A stretch of DNA of 64,000 nt from assembly GCF_947491795.1 (NCBI RefSeq), contig NZ_CANLKW010000004.1, forward strand, positions 227,081 through 291,080, written 5' to 3'. Numbering within the stretch: the stretch's first letter is position 1; the number at the start of each line of letters is the position of its first letter. Below the pieces are notes generated by a model that made no database searches, was not told where the DNA came from, and saw only the letters and a list, made by a program, of their open reading frames with translations. The position numbers were made by a program, and so were the translations under genes. Source of the stretch: an uncultured Roseobacter sp. (GTDB lineage: Bacteria > Pseudomonadota > Alphaproteobacteria > Rhodobacterales > Rhodobacteraceae). Below, piece by piece: positions 25,893 through 34,576 of this stretch.

Positions 25893-26996
25893 TCAGAAGG
25901 CGGAAACGTCTTTCCAGGTTTTATCGCGGGAGGAGGCCATGGCTGCAGCGACGATGCGGTTCACTTCCATCCCGTCGCGGAACGTAGGCCAGACCGGTTC
26001 TCCGGTCTCGATGGACTGCAGAAAATCCCGTGCCTCAATGATGATCTGGTCCTGATAGCCCGTGCCGTGCCCCGGTCCCTGGCAAAAGGGTTCATAGTCC
26101 GGATGCGCAGGCCCGGTCAGAATTCTGACAAATCCGCGTGTCGCCTCAGGACCTTCTGCGCGGTACAGCCAGAGTGCGTTCTGGTCTTCCTGATCGAACC
26201 GTATGGCGCCCTTTGTACCCGTGATTTCATAGGCATAGCCCATCTTACGCCCCGTTGATATCCGGCTGAAATACATCTGGCCCATTGCGCCATTCTCAAA
26301 CCGGCACATCATCTGCGCATGATCATCGTTGTCCACTGTGCCGCCGGGCCGCGTGGCATGGACCGTTTCGACCTCACTGATCAGGCAGGTCACCGGGCCG
26401 ATCAGGGCAAGTGCTGCGTTGATCATATGAGGGGCGAGATCCCCCATCGTGCCGTTGGCGTCGCCTGATGTGCGCCAGCTTGCCGGCGTTTCCGGGTCCG
26501 CCAGAAAGTCTTCGGTGTGCTCGCCGCGAAACCACGTGATGTCGCCGATGTCACCGTTTGCAATCAATTGACGTGCGTACTGACTTGCCGGCGTACGGAT
26601 GTAGTTGAAGCCTGTCATGTTTGCCACGCCCGCCTGCTCGGCGGCAGCAGTCATGTCGCGGCTGTCCGCGAGAGACGCGCCCAGAGGCTTTTCGCAAAAC
26701 ACAGGCTTGCCCAGATCAAAGGCGGCCAGAGCGATGTCGCGATGTGTTTCCTGCGGCGTGGCAATAACAATAGCATCAACATGCGGGTCATTCACCATAA
26801 TCCGCCAGTCGTCTGTTCCGCGCGCAAAACCATAGGCTGCGCGGTACCGTTCCGCGCTTTGCGGCGTGCTGGCGCAAATCATCTCGAGCCGTGGACGCAA
26901 AGCTGTATTAAACACCGCGCCCACCGCCGACATGGCGACAGAATGGGCTTTGCCCATGTATCCGCCGCCCAGAATGCCAATTCCGATTTCTGCCAC
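25893..26996 (-). CDS. Gfo/Idh/MocA-family oxidoreductase
   Basis: A 367-residue dehydrogenase. GTG 26996 is the likely start: AAGG precedes it at a good distance and the Rossmann motif GILGGGYMGKAHS begins at residue 6; a longer frame reaches 27068 across the operator. The signature CEKPLGASLADSRD is near residue 95, and APHMINAALALIG near residue 186 carries the catalytic-histidine region. First gene of the three-gene leftward operon divergent from iolD and controlled by operator 2. Probable scyllo-inositol or substituted-inositol dehydrogenase; substrate is inference. Confidence 0.9.
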   Translation of the reverse strand: MAEIGIGILGGGYMGKAHSVAMSAVGAVFNTALRPRLEMICASTPQSAERYRAAYGFARGTDDWRIMVNDPHVDAIVIATPQETHRDIALAAFDLGKPVFCEKPLGASLADSRDMTAAAEQAGVANMTGFNYIRTPASQYARQLIANGDIGDITWFRGEHTEDFLADPETPASWRTSGDANGTMGDLAPHMINAALALIGPVTCLISEVETVHATRPGGTVDNDDHAQMMCRFENGAMGQMYFSRISTGRKMGYAYEITGTKGAIRFDQEDQNALWLYRAEGPEATRGFVRILTGPAHPDYEPFCQGPGHGTGYQDQIIIEARDFLQSIETGEPVWPTFRDGMEVNRIVAAAMASSRDKTWKDVSAF

Positions 26997-27020
26997 GTCC
27001 GCTACCTTCAGGAAAATCAG

Positions 27021-27038
27021 TTTGCAACCGGTTGCAAA
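27021..27038. promoter_or_regulatory. Putative LacI operator 2 (perfect 18-bp palindrome)
   Basis: The same 18 bases as at 21978-21995 (TTTGCAACCGGTTGCAAA) lie 25 bases before the 26996 start and 79 bases before iolD, in the divergent promoter region. One repressor could thus control both catabolic arms. Confidence 0.88.
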
Positions 27039-27116
27039 ATTTGTATCGTGGGATTCTGAACAGCGCAAGACGCGAAATGGGTCTCATCCGAAATCGCCCG
27101 AAGGACCGCTCTGAGA

Positions 27117-28988
27117 ATGACCAGCCAGAACACTCTCACCCTGACGACCGCACAGGCCATTATCCGGTGGCTTGAAAACCAGTATATTGAAATTGACGGC
27201 GAGGAACTGCGCGTTTGCGGCGGCGGTTTCGGCATCTTTGGTCATGGCAATGTGACCTGTCTGGGAGAGGCGCTCTACAACGTGCGCGACGCGCTGCCGC
27301 TGTACCGGGGACAGAACGAGCAGAGCATGGGTTTTGCTGCCGCCGGCTATGCAAAGCAGTGGCTGCGCCAGCGGTTCATGTTCTGCACGGCGTCTGCCGG
27401 GCCGGGCACGTCGAACCTGGTCACCTCTGCGGCCCTGGCCCATGCCAACCGCCTGCCCATGTTGCTTTTGTGCGGGGACACCTATGCCACGCGTCTGCCA
27501 GACCCGGTGCTGCAGCAGATGGAGAATTTCAACGACCCCACATTCGGTGTGAACGACGCCTTCAAACCGGTGAGCCGTTACTGGGACAGGATCATGCACC
27601 CCGCACAGGTGATCCAGTCGCTGCCAGCGGCACTCGCCACAATGCTCGACCCCGGAGACTGCGGCCCTGCGTTCATTGGCCTGCCACAGGATGTCCAGGG
27701 CTGGACATACGACTACCCCGATGAGTTTTTTGAAAAACGGGTGCACCGTATCCGGCGGCAGATGCCGGATGAAAACGAGATCAGTGACGCGGTGGCCCTT
27801 CTTCGGACCGCGCAGCGACCGATGATCATCGCAGGCGGCGGCATCCAGTACTCCCGCGCTGTGGACGAGCTGAAAAACCTCGCAGAAACGCACCGCATCC
27901 CCGTCGTGGAAACTATTGCCGGGCGTGCCAATCTGCTTGCCACGCATCCACTGAACATCGGCCCTGTCGGGGTCACCGGTTCGGACAGCGCCAACGCAAT
28001 AGCGGCAGAAGCTGATGTGATCCTGGCCGTGGGCACACGCCTGCAGGATTTCACAACCGGATCCTGGACCGCCTTCAGCAAAGAGGCGCGGTTTGTTTCG
28101 CTGAATGCGGCGCGCCACGATGCAGGCAAACACCTGTCGTTGCCTGTGGTCGGCGACGCAAAGGTGGGGATGCAGGCCCTGGCGGCGGCCTTGTCCGGAT
28201 ACAGCGCGCCGGAAAGCTGGGTCAGCAAGGCACAGTCGCACCGCGCCGTCTGGGATTCTTATGTTGCTGAAAACGTCTCGTATGGAGACAACCGCCCCAA
28301 CTCTTACGCGCAGGCCATCGGTGTTGTGAACGCACTCTGCCACAAACGGGACCGTATGGTTGCGGCAGCGGGTGGCCTGCCCGCAGAGGTCACTGCGAAC
28401 TGGCGTACACTGGATGCCGGAACCGTTGATGTGGAGTTCGGGTTTTCCTGCATGGGGTATGAGATTTCGGGCGCCTGGGGGGCGCGGATTGCACAGTCCG
28501 AACGGGAACCTGACAGGGATACGGTCGTGTTCGTCGGAGACGGCTCATACCTGATGATGAATTCGGACATTTATTCATCTGTTCTGACGCGCAAGAAACT
28601 GATCATTCTTGTACTCGACAACGGCGGTTTTGCCGTAATCAACAAGCTGCAGAACAACACCGGCAACGAAAGCTTTAACAACCTGATCGCGGATGCGCCC
28701 ACCGTGCCGGAAGCTTTCGGCGTAGACTTTGAGGCCCATGCCGCCGCGATGGGGGCCAACGCAGAAACCGTTGCCAACCCGGCAGAGCTGGGCGAGGCCT
28801 TTAAACGGGCGCAGGCTGCGGATAAAACCTCTGTCATCGTGATGAAGGTTGATGCCTACGAAGGCTGGACGACCGAAGGCCACACCTGGTGGGAGTGCGG
28901 CACGCCGCATACCTCCACATCAGAGAAAGTCCGCGCCGCGCATGAAGAATGGGAAAGCGCGCGCGTGCGCCAGCGGAAAGGCGTGTGA
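27117..28988 (+). CDS. iolD: 3D-(3,5/4)-trihydroxycyclohexane-1,2-dione acylhydrolase (decyclizing)
   Basis: A 623-residue thiamine-diphosphate enzyme that opens the ring of the diketo-inositol intermediate to give 5-deoxy-glucuronate. Features: the N-terminal Pyr domain with GQNEQSMGFAAAGYAKQW near residue 64, a central domain with GPVGVTGSDSANA near residue 283, and the ThDP motif VGDGSYLMMNSDI near residue 474 through LVLDNGGFAVINKLQ near residue 499. Length fits IolD. The start lies 79 bases after operator 2. It overlaps iolC by one base. Confidence 0.96.
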   Translation: MTSQNTLTLTTAQAIIRWLENQYIEIDGEELRVCGGGFGIFGHGNVTCLGEALYNVRDALPLYRGQNEQSMGFAAAGYAKQWLRQRFMFCTASAGPGTSNLVTSAALAHANRLPMLLLCGDTYATRLPDPVLQQMENFNDPTFGVNDAFKPVSRYWDRIMHPAQVIQSLPAALATMLDPGDCGPAFIGLPQDVQGWTYDYPDEFFEKRVHRIRRQMPDENEISDAVALLRTAQRPMIIAGGGIQYSRAVDELKNLAETHRIPVVETIAGRANLLATHPLNIGPVGVTGSDSANAIAAEADVILAVGTRLQDFTTGSWTAFSKEARFVSLNAARHDAGKHLSLPVVGDAKVGMQALAAALSGYSAPESWVSKAQSHRAVWDSYVAENVSYGDNRPNSYAQAIGVVNALCHKRDRMVAAAGGLPAEVTANWRTLDAGTVDVEFGFSCMGYEISGAWGARIAQSEREPDRDTVVFVGDGSYLMMNSDIYSSVLTRKKLIILVLDNGGFAVINKLQNNTGNESFNNLIADAPTVPEAFGVDFEAHAAAMGANAETVANPAELGEAFKRAQAADKTSVIVMKVDAYEGWTTEGHTWWECGTPHTSTSEKVRAAHEEWESARVRQRKGV

Positions 28989-29965
28989 TGCTGCAGGCTG
29001 CGCTGGAAAAACGTAACTTTGTCGTTGTGGGCCGTGTCGGGATGGACTTTTTCCCGGACCCGCCGGGCACCCGTGTGCGTGAGGCGACCGAAATGCGCGT
29101 TGGCATGGGCGGATCGTCCGCTAACATCGCGGCGGGTCTTTGCAAATTCGGCTGCTCTGCTGCTCTGGTCACATCCGTGTCCGATGACGCGGTGGGGTGG
29201 TATTGCGAGGGGCAGCTCGATCACTACGGTGTTGACCGGCGGTATGTAAAACGCGTGACCGGCGAATACCGCACGTCACTGGCTGTCTATGAGACGCGGG
29301 TAGAGGAGCACCAGTCCGTCATCTACCGCAACAACGCGGCCGATTTTCAGATGTCCGTCGCGGATGTCGAGGCCGTGGATTACAGCGCATATGGCGCATT
29401 GATCACCGCTGGCACCGTATTTGCCGCCGAGCCGTCGCGCAGCGCGGCGTTCCGTGCCTTTGAACTGGCGCACAAAGCTGGTCTGCCCATTATTTTCGAC
29501 GTGGATTACCGCCCCTATTCCTGGCCGTCCCCACAGGTGGCCGAAGAGGTTCTGAGCCGTGCCGGCGCCATGGCAGACATCATTGTCGGCAACGATGAAG
29601 AATTCGGATTTATGGCCGGGCACATAGACAAGGGTCTGGCAAAAGCACGCGCGCTCGCCCGGTCGTCCGCGCAGATCGTGATCTATAAAAAAGGCCCCGA
29701 AGGTGCTGTCACCTTTGCCGGTGGCGATGAGATACCGACCGGAATTTATCCGGTTGAGGCCGTCAAACCGACCGGGGCGGGCGACAGCTTTATGGCCGGA
29801 TTCCTTGCGTCACTGTCCGAGGGCCGCCCCATGAAAGAGGCCGTGCTGCGCGGTTCCGCCTGTGCTTCCATCGTTGTCGCACGCCCCGGCTGCGCCCCCG
29901 CCATGCCTTTTCCCGATGAACTGGAAGAGTTTCTGAAATCGCATCCCGGCCCAACAGAGCCCTGA
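28988..29965 (+). CDS. iolC: 5-dehydro-2-deoxygluconokinase
   Basis: A 325-residue PfkB-family sugar kinase phosphorylating 5-dehydro-2-deoxygluconate. Conserved parts: MGGSSANIAAGLCKFG near residue 40 and the PfkB signature with catalytic Asp, KPTGAGDSFMAGFLA near residue 260. ATG 28988 overlaps the iolD stop (TGATG). No C-terminal DUF2090 domain, unlike the fused IolC of some proteobacteria; a separate class II aldolase is encoded at 30818 instead. Cytoplasmic. Confidence 0.95.
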   Translation: MLQAALEKRNFVVVGRVGMDFFPDPPGTRVREATEMRVGMGGSSANIAAGLCKFGCSAALVTSVSDDAVGWYCEGQLDHYGVDRRYVKRVTGEYRTSLAVYETRVEEHQSVIYRNNAADFQMSVADVEAVDYSAYGALITAGTVFAAEPSRSAAFRAFELAHKAGLPIIFDVDYRPYSWPSPQVAEEVLSRAGAMADIIVGNDEEFGFMAGHIDKGLAKARALARSSAQIVIYKKGPEGAVTFAGGDEIPTGIYPVEAVKPTGAGDSFMAGFLASLSEGRPMKEAVLRGSACASIVVARPGCAPAMPFPDELEEFLKSHPGPTEP

Positions 29966-29978
29966 GGAGGAGATCCCA

Positions 29979-30821
29979 ATGCATATCGCGCCCCATGACA
30001 ACCAGAACAAACCGATTGTGGATGCAGAGGATCCGACGGTCCCGCTGAACTACTTCAACATTGTCAAACTGACAAAAGGTCAGAGCTTTGAATACCAGGT
30101 GCCGGGCTATGAGACCTGCATCGTTCCTGCGACCGGAACAGTAGATGTCGAAGTCGAAGGTGTGTCCTTTTCGGCACTCGGCAACCGGGGCACGGATGTA
30201 TGGGACGGCGAGCCGGAGGGCGTCTACGTTCCCGTGGGCGCCAAAGTCCGGATTGCCTGTGTTTCAGATGACACCGAAACCTTCATCGCCGGTGCAAAAT
30301 ACGATAAGGTACTGGAGCCTTTTGACGTGCGCGTGGCAGAGCTCGACAAAGTGCAATACGGGTCCGATGACACCAAAACGCACCGCAAAATCAAACATAT
30401 TCTGGGGCAAAAGCAGCACGACAAGGTGGGCAGGCTGCTGGTCTCGGAACTCTTTACTGTGGGGCAGGGCGGCTGGTCCGGCTTTCCCGCGCACAAACAC
30501 GATACCGACAATCTCCCCCACGAGACGCGCCATGACGAGACCTATAACTTCAGGTTCCGCCCGAACCATGGCTCCGGCGTCCAGATTCTCCAGCGTGAAG
30601 AGGGCAAACCAGGAGACGCTTACCAGCTGATGGACGGCTCCACGATCTGCATCGACAAAGGCTATCACCCCTGCGCGGTGATGCCGGGGTACGAGATGTA
30701 TTATTTCACCATTCTGGGCGGCCTGTCACAACGCAGCCTGGTGCAGTTTTTCCAGCCGACCCATGCGTATCAGGTCGAAACCATTCCGGGCATCAAGGAC
30801 ATGGTGGCCAAGTTCAAATGA
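29979..30821 (+). CDS. iolB: 5-deoxy-glucuronate isomerase
   Basis: A 280-residue bicupin of the IolB family that isomerises 5-deoxy-glucuronate to 5-dehydro-2-deoxygluconate. Cupin metal-site residues are visible in FPAHKHDTDNLPHETRHDE (residues 169-187), and the late GYHPCAVMPGYEMYYF segment near residue 228 is characteristic. GAGGAGATCCCA precedes ATG 29979. It overlaps the aldolase gene by four bases (ATGA). Confidence 0.96.
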   Translation: MHIAPHDNQNKPIVDAEDPTVPLNYFNIVKLTKGQSFEYQVPGYETCIVPATGTVDVEVEGVSFSALGNRGTDVWDGEPEGVYVPVGAKVRIACVSDDTETFIAGAKYDKVLEPFDVRVAELDKVQYGSDDTKTHRKIKHILGQKQHDKVGRLLVSELFTVGQGGWSGFPAHKHDTDNLPHETRHDETYNFRFRPNHGSGVQILQREEGKPGDAYQLMDGSTICIDKGYHPCAVMPGYEMYYFTILGGLSQRSLVQFFQPTHAYQVETIPGIKDMVAKFK

Positions 30822-31657
30822 CGATCGCGACGCTGGCAGACGTGCTGCAACCCGCTCTGCGGGACGGATATGCCGTGGCAGGTCTTGTCACGCTGGGCTG
30901 GGAAGATATGCGGGCCTATGTCGCCGCTGCCGAGGCTGAGAATGTGCCCGTGATCCTGCAGGCAGGGCCGTCCTGTCGGGCGCACACACCTCTGCCGGTT
31001 CTGGGCGCGATGTTCCGCCACCTGGCGGAAAACGCCTCCGTGCCGGTCGTAGCCCATCTGGACCACGGCTATACTTTTGACGAGTGCAAAGAGGCGCTGG
31101 ACAGCGGGTTTACATCCCTGATGTTTGACGGCTCGCGTCTGCCGCTTGAAGAGAACATCGCGCAGACAAAGGCGATTGCCGATATGGCGCATGCCGCCGG
31201 TATCTCCTGCGAGGGCGAGATCGGTTTTGTCGGGTATTCAGGTGGCGAGGCATCCGCAGGCACCGACCCTGCAGAAGCCGCGCGTTTTGCGACCGGGACA
31301 GGTGTGGATGCGATGGCAGTGTCCGCCGGAAACGTGCATCTGCAGGAAAACAAAGAAGGCGGTCTGGATGAGCCGCGCATCCGAGCCATCGAGCAGCTGA
31401 CAGACGTGCCTCTGGTGATCCACGGGGGGTCCGGTGTTCCGCTGGAACAGCGCCGCGCGCTGGCGCGTGGTTCCGCCATCTGCAAGTTCAACGTCGGAAC
31501 CGAGCTGCGCATGGCTTTTGGCGCGGCACTGCGGGATGCGGTCAACAGTGACCCTGCGCGGTTTGACCGTGTGACCATTCTCAGGGACACGCATGATCCG
31601 CTTGTTGCGGCCACGCGCCGGGTCCTTGCCGGATTTAAGGGAGAAAACCAGTGCTGA
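30818..31657 (+). CDS. iolJ: Class II aldolase, probable 6-phospho-5-dehydro-2-deoxy-D-gluconate aldolase
   Basis: A 279-residue zinc-dependent class II aldolase of the fructose-bisphosphate family. Visible: PVVAHLDHGYTFDE near residue 72 with catalytic Asp and zinc His, SLMFDGSRLPLEEN near residue 100, GEIGFVGYSGGE near residue 131, VIHGGSGVPLE near residue 199, and KFNVGTELR near residue 220. In an iol operon this enzyme is expected to split the phosphorylated intermediate into dihydroxyacetone phosphate and malonate semialdehyde. The IolJ name rests on context; a general FBP or tagatose aldolase is possible. Confidence 0.88.
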   Translation: MTIATLADVLQPALRDGYAVAGLVTLGWEDMRAYVAAAEAENVPVILQAGPSCRAHTPLPVLGAMFRHLAENASVPVVAHLDHGYTFDECKEALDSGFTSLMFDGSRLPLEENIAQTKAIADMAHAAGISCEGEIGFVGYSGGEASAGTDPAEAARFATGTGVDAMAVSAGNVHLQENKEGGLDEPRIRAIEQLTDVPLVIHGGSGVPLEQRRALARGSAICKFNVGTELRMAFGAALRDAVNSDPARFDRVTILRDTHDPLVAATRRVLAGFKGENQC

Positions 31658-32640
31658 ACATTGGATTGCTGGGCTGTGGCCGCATCGGTCAGGTGCACGC
31701 CCGCACAATTTTGCGCCTGAGTGGTGCAAGGGTTGCCGCCGTCTCAGACGCCGTTCCCGCTGCAGCAGAGGCCCTCGCCGCTGAAACCGGTGCGTCAGTG
31801 ATGAGCAGTGAAGCGCTGATCGATACGGGAGATGCCGACGCCGTCGTCATAGGCACCCCTACGGATACGCATTACGATCTCATCCACGCGGCTGCCGCGG
31901 CTGGAAAGGCAATCTTTTGTGAAAAGCCGGTGGACATGTCTGCAGACCGCATCCGCGACTGCATCAGAGCCGTCGAGGCCGCAGGCGTGCCGTTCATGAC
32001 GGCGTTCAACCGGCGGTTTGATCCCGGTTTTGCCGATCTGCAGGCGCGCCTAGCCGCCGGAGAAATCGGAGAGCCGGAACTGATCACCATCCTGTCGCGC
32101 GATCCGGCCCCGCCACCGATCAGCTATATCCGCAGCTCAGGCGGTATTTTCCGCGACATGATGATCCACGATCTGGATATGGCGCGCTTTTTGCTGGGCG
32201 AAGAGCCGGTGCAGGTCTTTGCGGTTGGCAGCGCGCTGGTAAATCCGGAAATCGGTGCGGCCGGCGACGTGGACACAGCCGCGGTCACCCTGACCACGGC
32301 CAGCGGTAAAATCTGTCAGATCAGCAATTCGCGCCGTGCGGTTTATGGCTATGATCAGCGGGTCGAAGTGCATGGCGCAAAGGGTCTGTTGCGGGCTTCA
32401 AACATTCTTGAAAACAATGTCGAAGCCGCGACAGAGACGGGTTTCCGCACCGCACCCGCCCGGTATTTCTTCCTGGAACGCTACGAAGCCGCATACCGCG
32501 CGGAAATGGCCAGCTTTGTGGATGCGGTCACAAACGGCTCGGCCATGACGCCGGATATTCACGACGGATTGCGCGCCCAGATGCTCGCCGACGCGGCGAC
32601 ACAGTCGTGGCAGGAGGGCGTCGCGGTCGTGCTGGCTTGA
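31651..32640 (+). CDS. iolG: Inositol 2-dehydrogenase
   Basis: A 329-residue Gfo/Idh enzyme that oxidises myo-inositol to 2-keto-myo-inositol with NAD. Rossmann motif GLLGCGRIGQVHART from residue 5, the CEKPVDMSADRIR signature near residue 91, and FRDMMIHDLDMARFLLG near residue 167 with the catalytic Asp and His. Start GTG 31651 overlaps the aldolase stop by seven bases with GGGAG upstream. Last gene of the rightward operon. Of the three Gfo/Idh proteins here, this one has the strongest likeness to bacterial IolG. Confidence 0.93.
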   Translation: MLNIGLLGCGRIGQVHARTILRLSGARVAAVSDAVPAAAEALAAETGASVMSSEALIDTGDADAVVIGTPTDTHYDLIHAAAAAGKAIFCEKPVDMSADRIRDCIRAVEAAGVPFMTAFNRRFDPGFADLQARLAAGEIGEPELITILSRDPAPPPISYIRSSGGIFRDMMIHDLDMARFLLGEEPVQVFAVGSALVNPEIGAAGDVDTAAVTLTTASGKICQISNSRRAVYGYDQRVEVHGAKGLLRASNILENNVEAATETGFRTAPARYFFLERYEAAYRAEMASFVDAVTNGSAMTPDIHDGLRAQMLADAATQSWQEGVAVVLA

Positions 32641-32840
32641 AGGGCTGTGGCGCGGGCCCTGGCAGCGCAATCAGGAACATCGCAGGCTGCGCGGATTCAC
32701 TGGTGATAAATGCTGGGATGGCGGCCACGCCCGGCATCTGATTATGAAATCGGCGTCACAGACTGCATCGCCCCTGTTCTGGTAACCGGCCAGTGACAGT
32801 GGCGCCAGGGTCCACGAGCGGTTGCCTTTTCTCCCCGGCG

Positions 32841-33692
32841 TCAGCCGGTGTGACCAGCCGCGACTTTCTGAGCAGAGTTGCGCCGTGTCAGCAGGATGCG
32901 GCGCACAAATGCCAGAACAAAAACAAACGTCATGATCAGAACGATTGTGGGTGCAGGGGCGCTGTCGATAAAAAAGCTCAGGTAGGTTCCGGCGACCATT
33001 GAACCCGCACAGATCAACACCGAAACCCAGAGCATGGTCGAGAACTGCCGCACCAGCAGGAAGGCGATTGCCCCGGGCGCGATCAGCAGACCGATGGCGA
33101 GAATAAGACCCGTGGCCGAGAGTGTCGCGACAATCGTGAGAGACATGGCCGCCAGCAGACCGTAGTGCAGCCAGTATACCGGCAACCCCGCAGCGCGGGC
33201 CTGGGCGGGGTCAAAACTGTGCAGCAGCAGGTCTTTCCATTTCAGAACAAGTGCTCCCCCCACAAGGATGGAGATAATGCCAGCCGTTCTGATTTCGTGG
33301 CCTTCGATGCCCAGCATGTTGCCGAAAAGCACGTGATCGAGATGTATGCTCGTCTCGACCGCCACATAAAGCACGATCCCAAGCCCGAACATGCCCGAGA
33401 ATACAACGCCCATCACCGTGTCCTGCCTGACCCGGCTGTTGTCTGCCAGCCAGCCGCTGGCAACCGCGCAGATCATTCCCGCGACAAAGGCTCCGATGAG
33501 CAGGGGAAGCCCGAGAATATACGCCAGAACGATCCCGGGCAGCACAGCATGGCTGACGGCGTCCCCCATCAGCGCCCAGCCTTTGAGCACCAGAAAACAC
33601 GACAACAGCGCCGTCGGCACAGAGATGATCAGCCCGATCAGAAAGGCGTTCTGCATAAAGGCAAAGGTGAAAGGCTGGAGCAGCACGTCCAT
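32841..33692 (-). CDS. sitD: Manganese/iron ABC transporter permease
   Basis: A 283-residue ABC-3 family permease with about eight membrane segments. The family segment GDAVSHAVLPGIVLAYILG (near residues 45-63) and the late ATGLILAIGLLIAPGAIAFLL stretch are present. Start ATG 33692 shares one base with the stop of the preceding permease; a longer frame to 33935 lies inside the sitC reading region and lacks support. Fourth gene of the SitABCD-type operon. It forms the channel together with the 33692-34576 product. Confidence 0.92.
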   Translation of the reverse strand: MDVLLQPFTFAFMQNAFLIGLIISVPTALLSCFLVLKGWALMGDAVSHAVLPGIVLAYILGLPLLIGAFVAGMICAVASGWLADNSRVRQDTVMGVVFSGMFGLGIVLYVAVETSIHLDHVLFGNMLGIEGHEIRTAGIISILVGGALVLKWKDLLLHSFDPAQARAAGLPVYWLHYGLLAAMSLTIVATLSATGLILAIGLLIAPGAIAFLLVRQFSTMLWVSVLICAGSMVAGTYLSFFIDSAPAPTIVLIMTFVFVLAFVRRILLTRRNSAQKVAAGHTG

Positions 33693-34576
33693 CACCCGGC
33701 CTCCTGCAGCGCGTCCGCGCGATCCGCCGTCACAGCCGAACGGGCCCGGCGGCGGCTGGCCAGCAGCCCGTGTTTCGGGGCCAGCAGAAATGCCGTCAGA
33801 AAGATCAGCGTCTGCAGGGTGACGATGATGCCACCGGTCGCACCATCGAGAAAATAGCTGATATAGGCACCAAAGAACGACGTCACGGATCCGATGATCA
33901 CCGACACCACAATCAGGCGCGGAAACCGGTCGCACAGCAGATAGGCTGTGGCCCCCGGCGTCACGACCATGGCGATGACAAGAAAAGCCCCGACCGTCTG
34001 CATTGCGGCAACAACACTGGCGGACAGCAGAACAAAGAACATCGCCTTGAGCCTGCCCGGGTTCAGGCCAATTGTCCGGGCGTGGTTTTCGTCAAAAAAG
34101 GTGACCATCAGATCTTTCCAGCGCGTCAGAAGCACCGCCAGCGAGACAAAGCCGATGATGGCCAGTTGCAGTGTGTCCTGCGGTGTGATGGCCAGAATAT
34201 TGCCCATGGTGATCGTCTGGACCGAGACGGCCATCGGATTGATTGACACGATGAACAGTCCCAGCCCGAAGAAGGACGTGAAAATCAGACCGATAATGAC
34301 ATCGGGTTTCAGCCCGGACCGTTCAGACAGAAACAGCATCGCACCCGCGGCAAGCCCGCCGGCAATGAAAGCACCCAGCGCAAAGGGCAGCCCCAGGATG
34401 TAGGCGCCCGCGACACCGGGTACGACCGAATGGGACAGCGCATCGCCGATCAGCGACCATCCTTTCAGCATCAGATAGGCAGAGAGAAAGGCGCAGACCC
34501 CGCCAACCAGGGCAGAGACCCACATCGCCCTGGTCATGTACCCGTAGGTGAACGGCTCCCACAGCGTCTCGATCAC
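33692..34576 (-). CDS. sitC: Manganese/iron ABC transporter permease
   Basis: A 294-residue ABC-3 permease. Same architecture as its neighbour, with GDALSHSVVPGVAGAYILG near residues 43-61 and VGAFLVIAMVVTPGATAYLL near residue 200. Start overlaps the ATPase stop by four bases. A cytosolic basic tail follows the last membrane segment (RRRARSAVTADRADA). Two distinct permease genes indicate a heterodimeric channel as in SitCD. Confidence 0.92.
   Translation of the reverse strand: MIETLWEPFTYGYMTRAMWVSALVGGVCAFLSAYLMLKGWSLIGDALSHSVVPGVAGAYILGLPFALGAFIAGGLAAGAMLFLSERSGLKPDVIIGLIFTSFFGLGLFIVSINPMAVSVQTITMGNILAITPQDTLQLAIIGFVSLAVLLTRWKDLMVTFFDENHARTIGLNPGRLKAMFFVLLSASVVAAMQTVGAFLVIAMVVTPGATAYLLCDRFPRLIVVSVIIGSVTSFFGAYISYFLDGATGGIIVTLQTLIFLTAFLLAPKHGLLASRRRARSAVTADRADALQEAG

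Noticed and set aside
32641..32840. Small gene or RNA between iolG and sitD
   Set aside because: No frame with a ribosome site and only a weak hairpin near 32853 without T-run.
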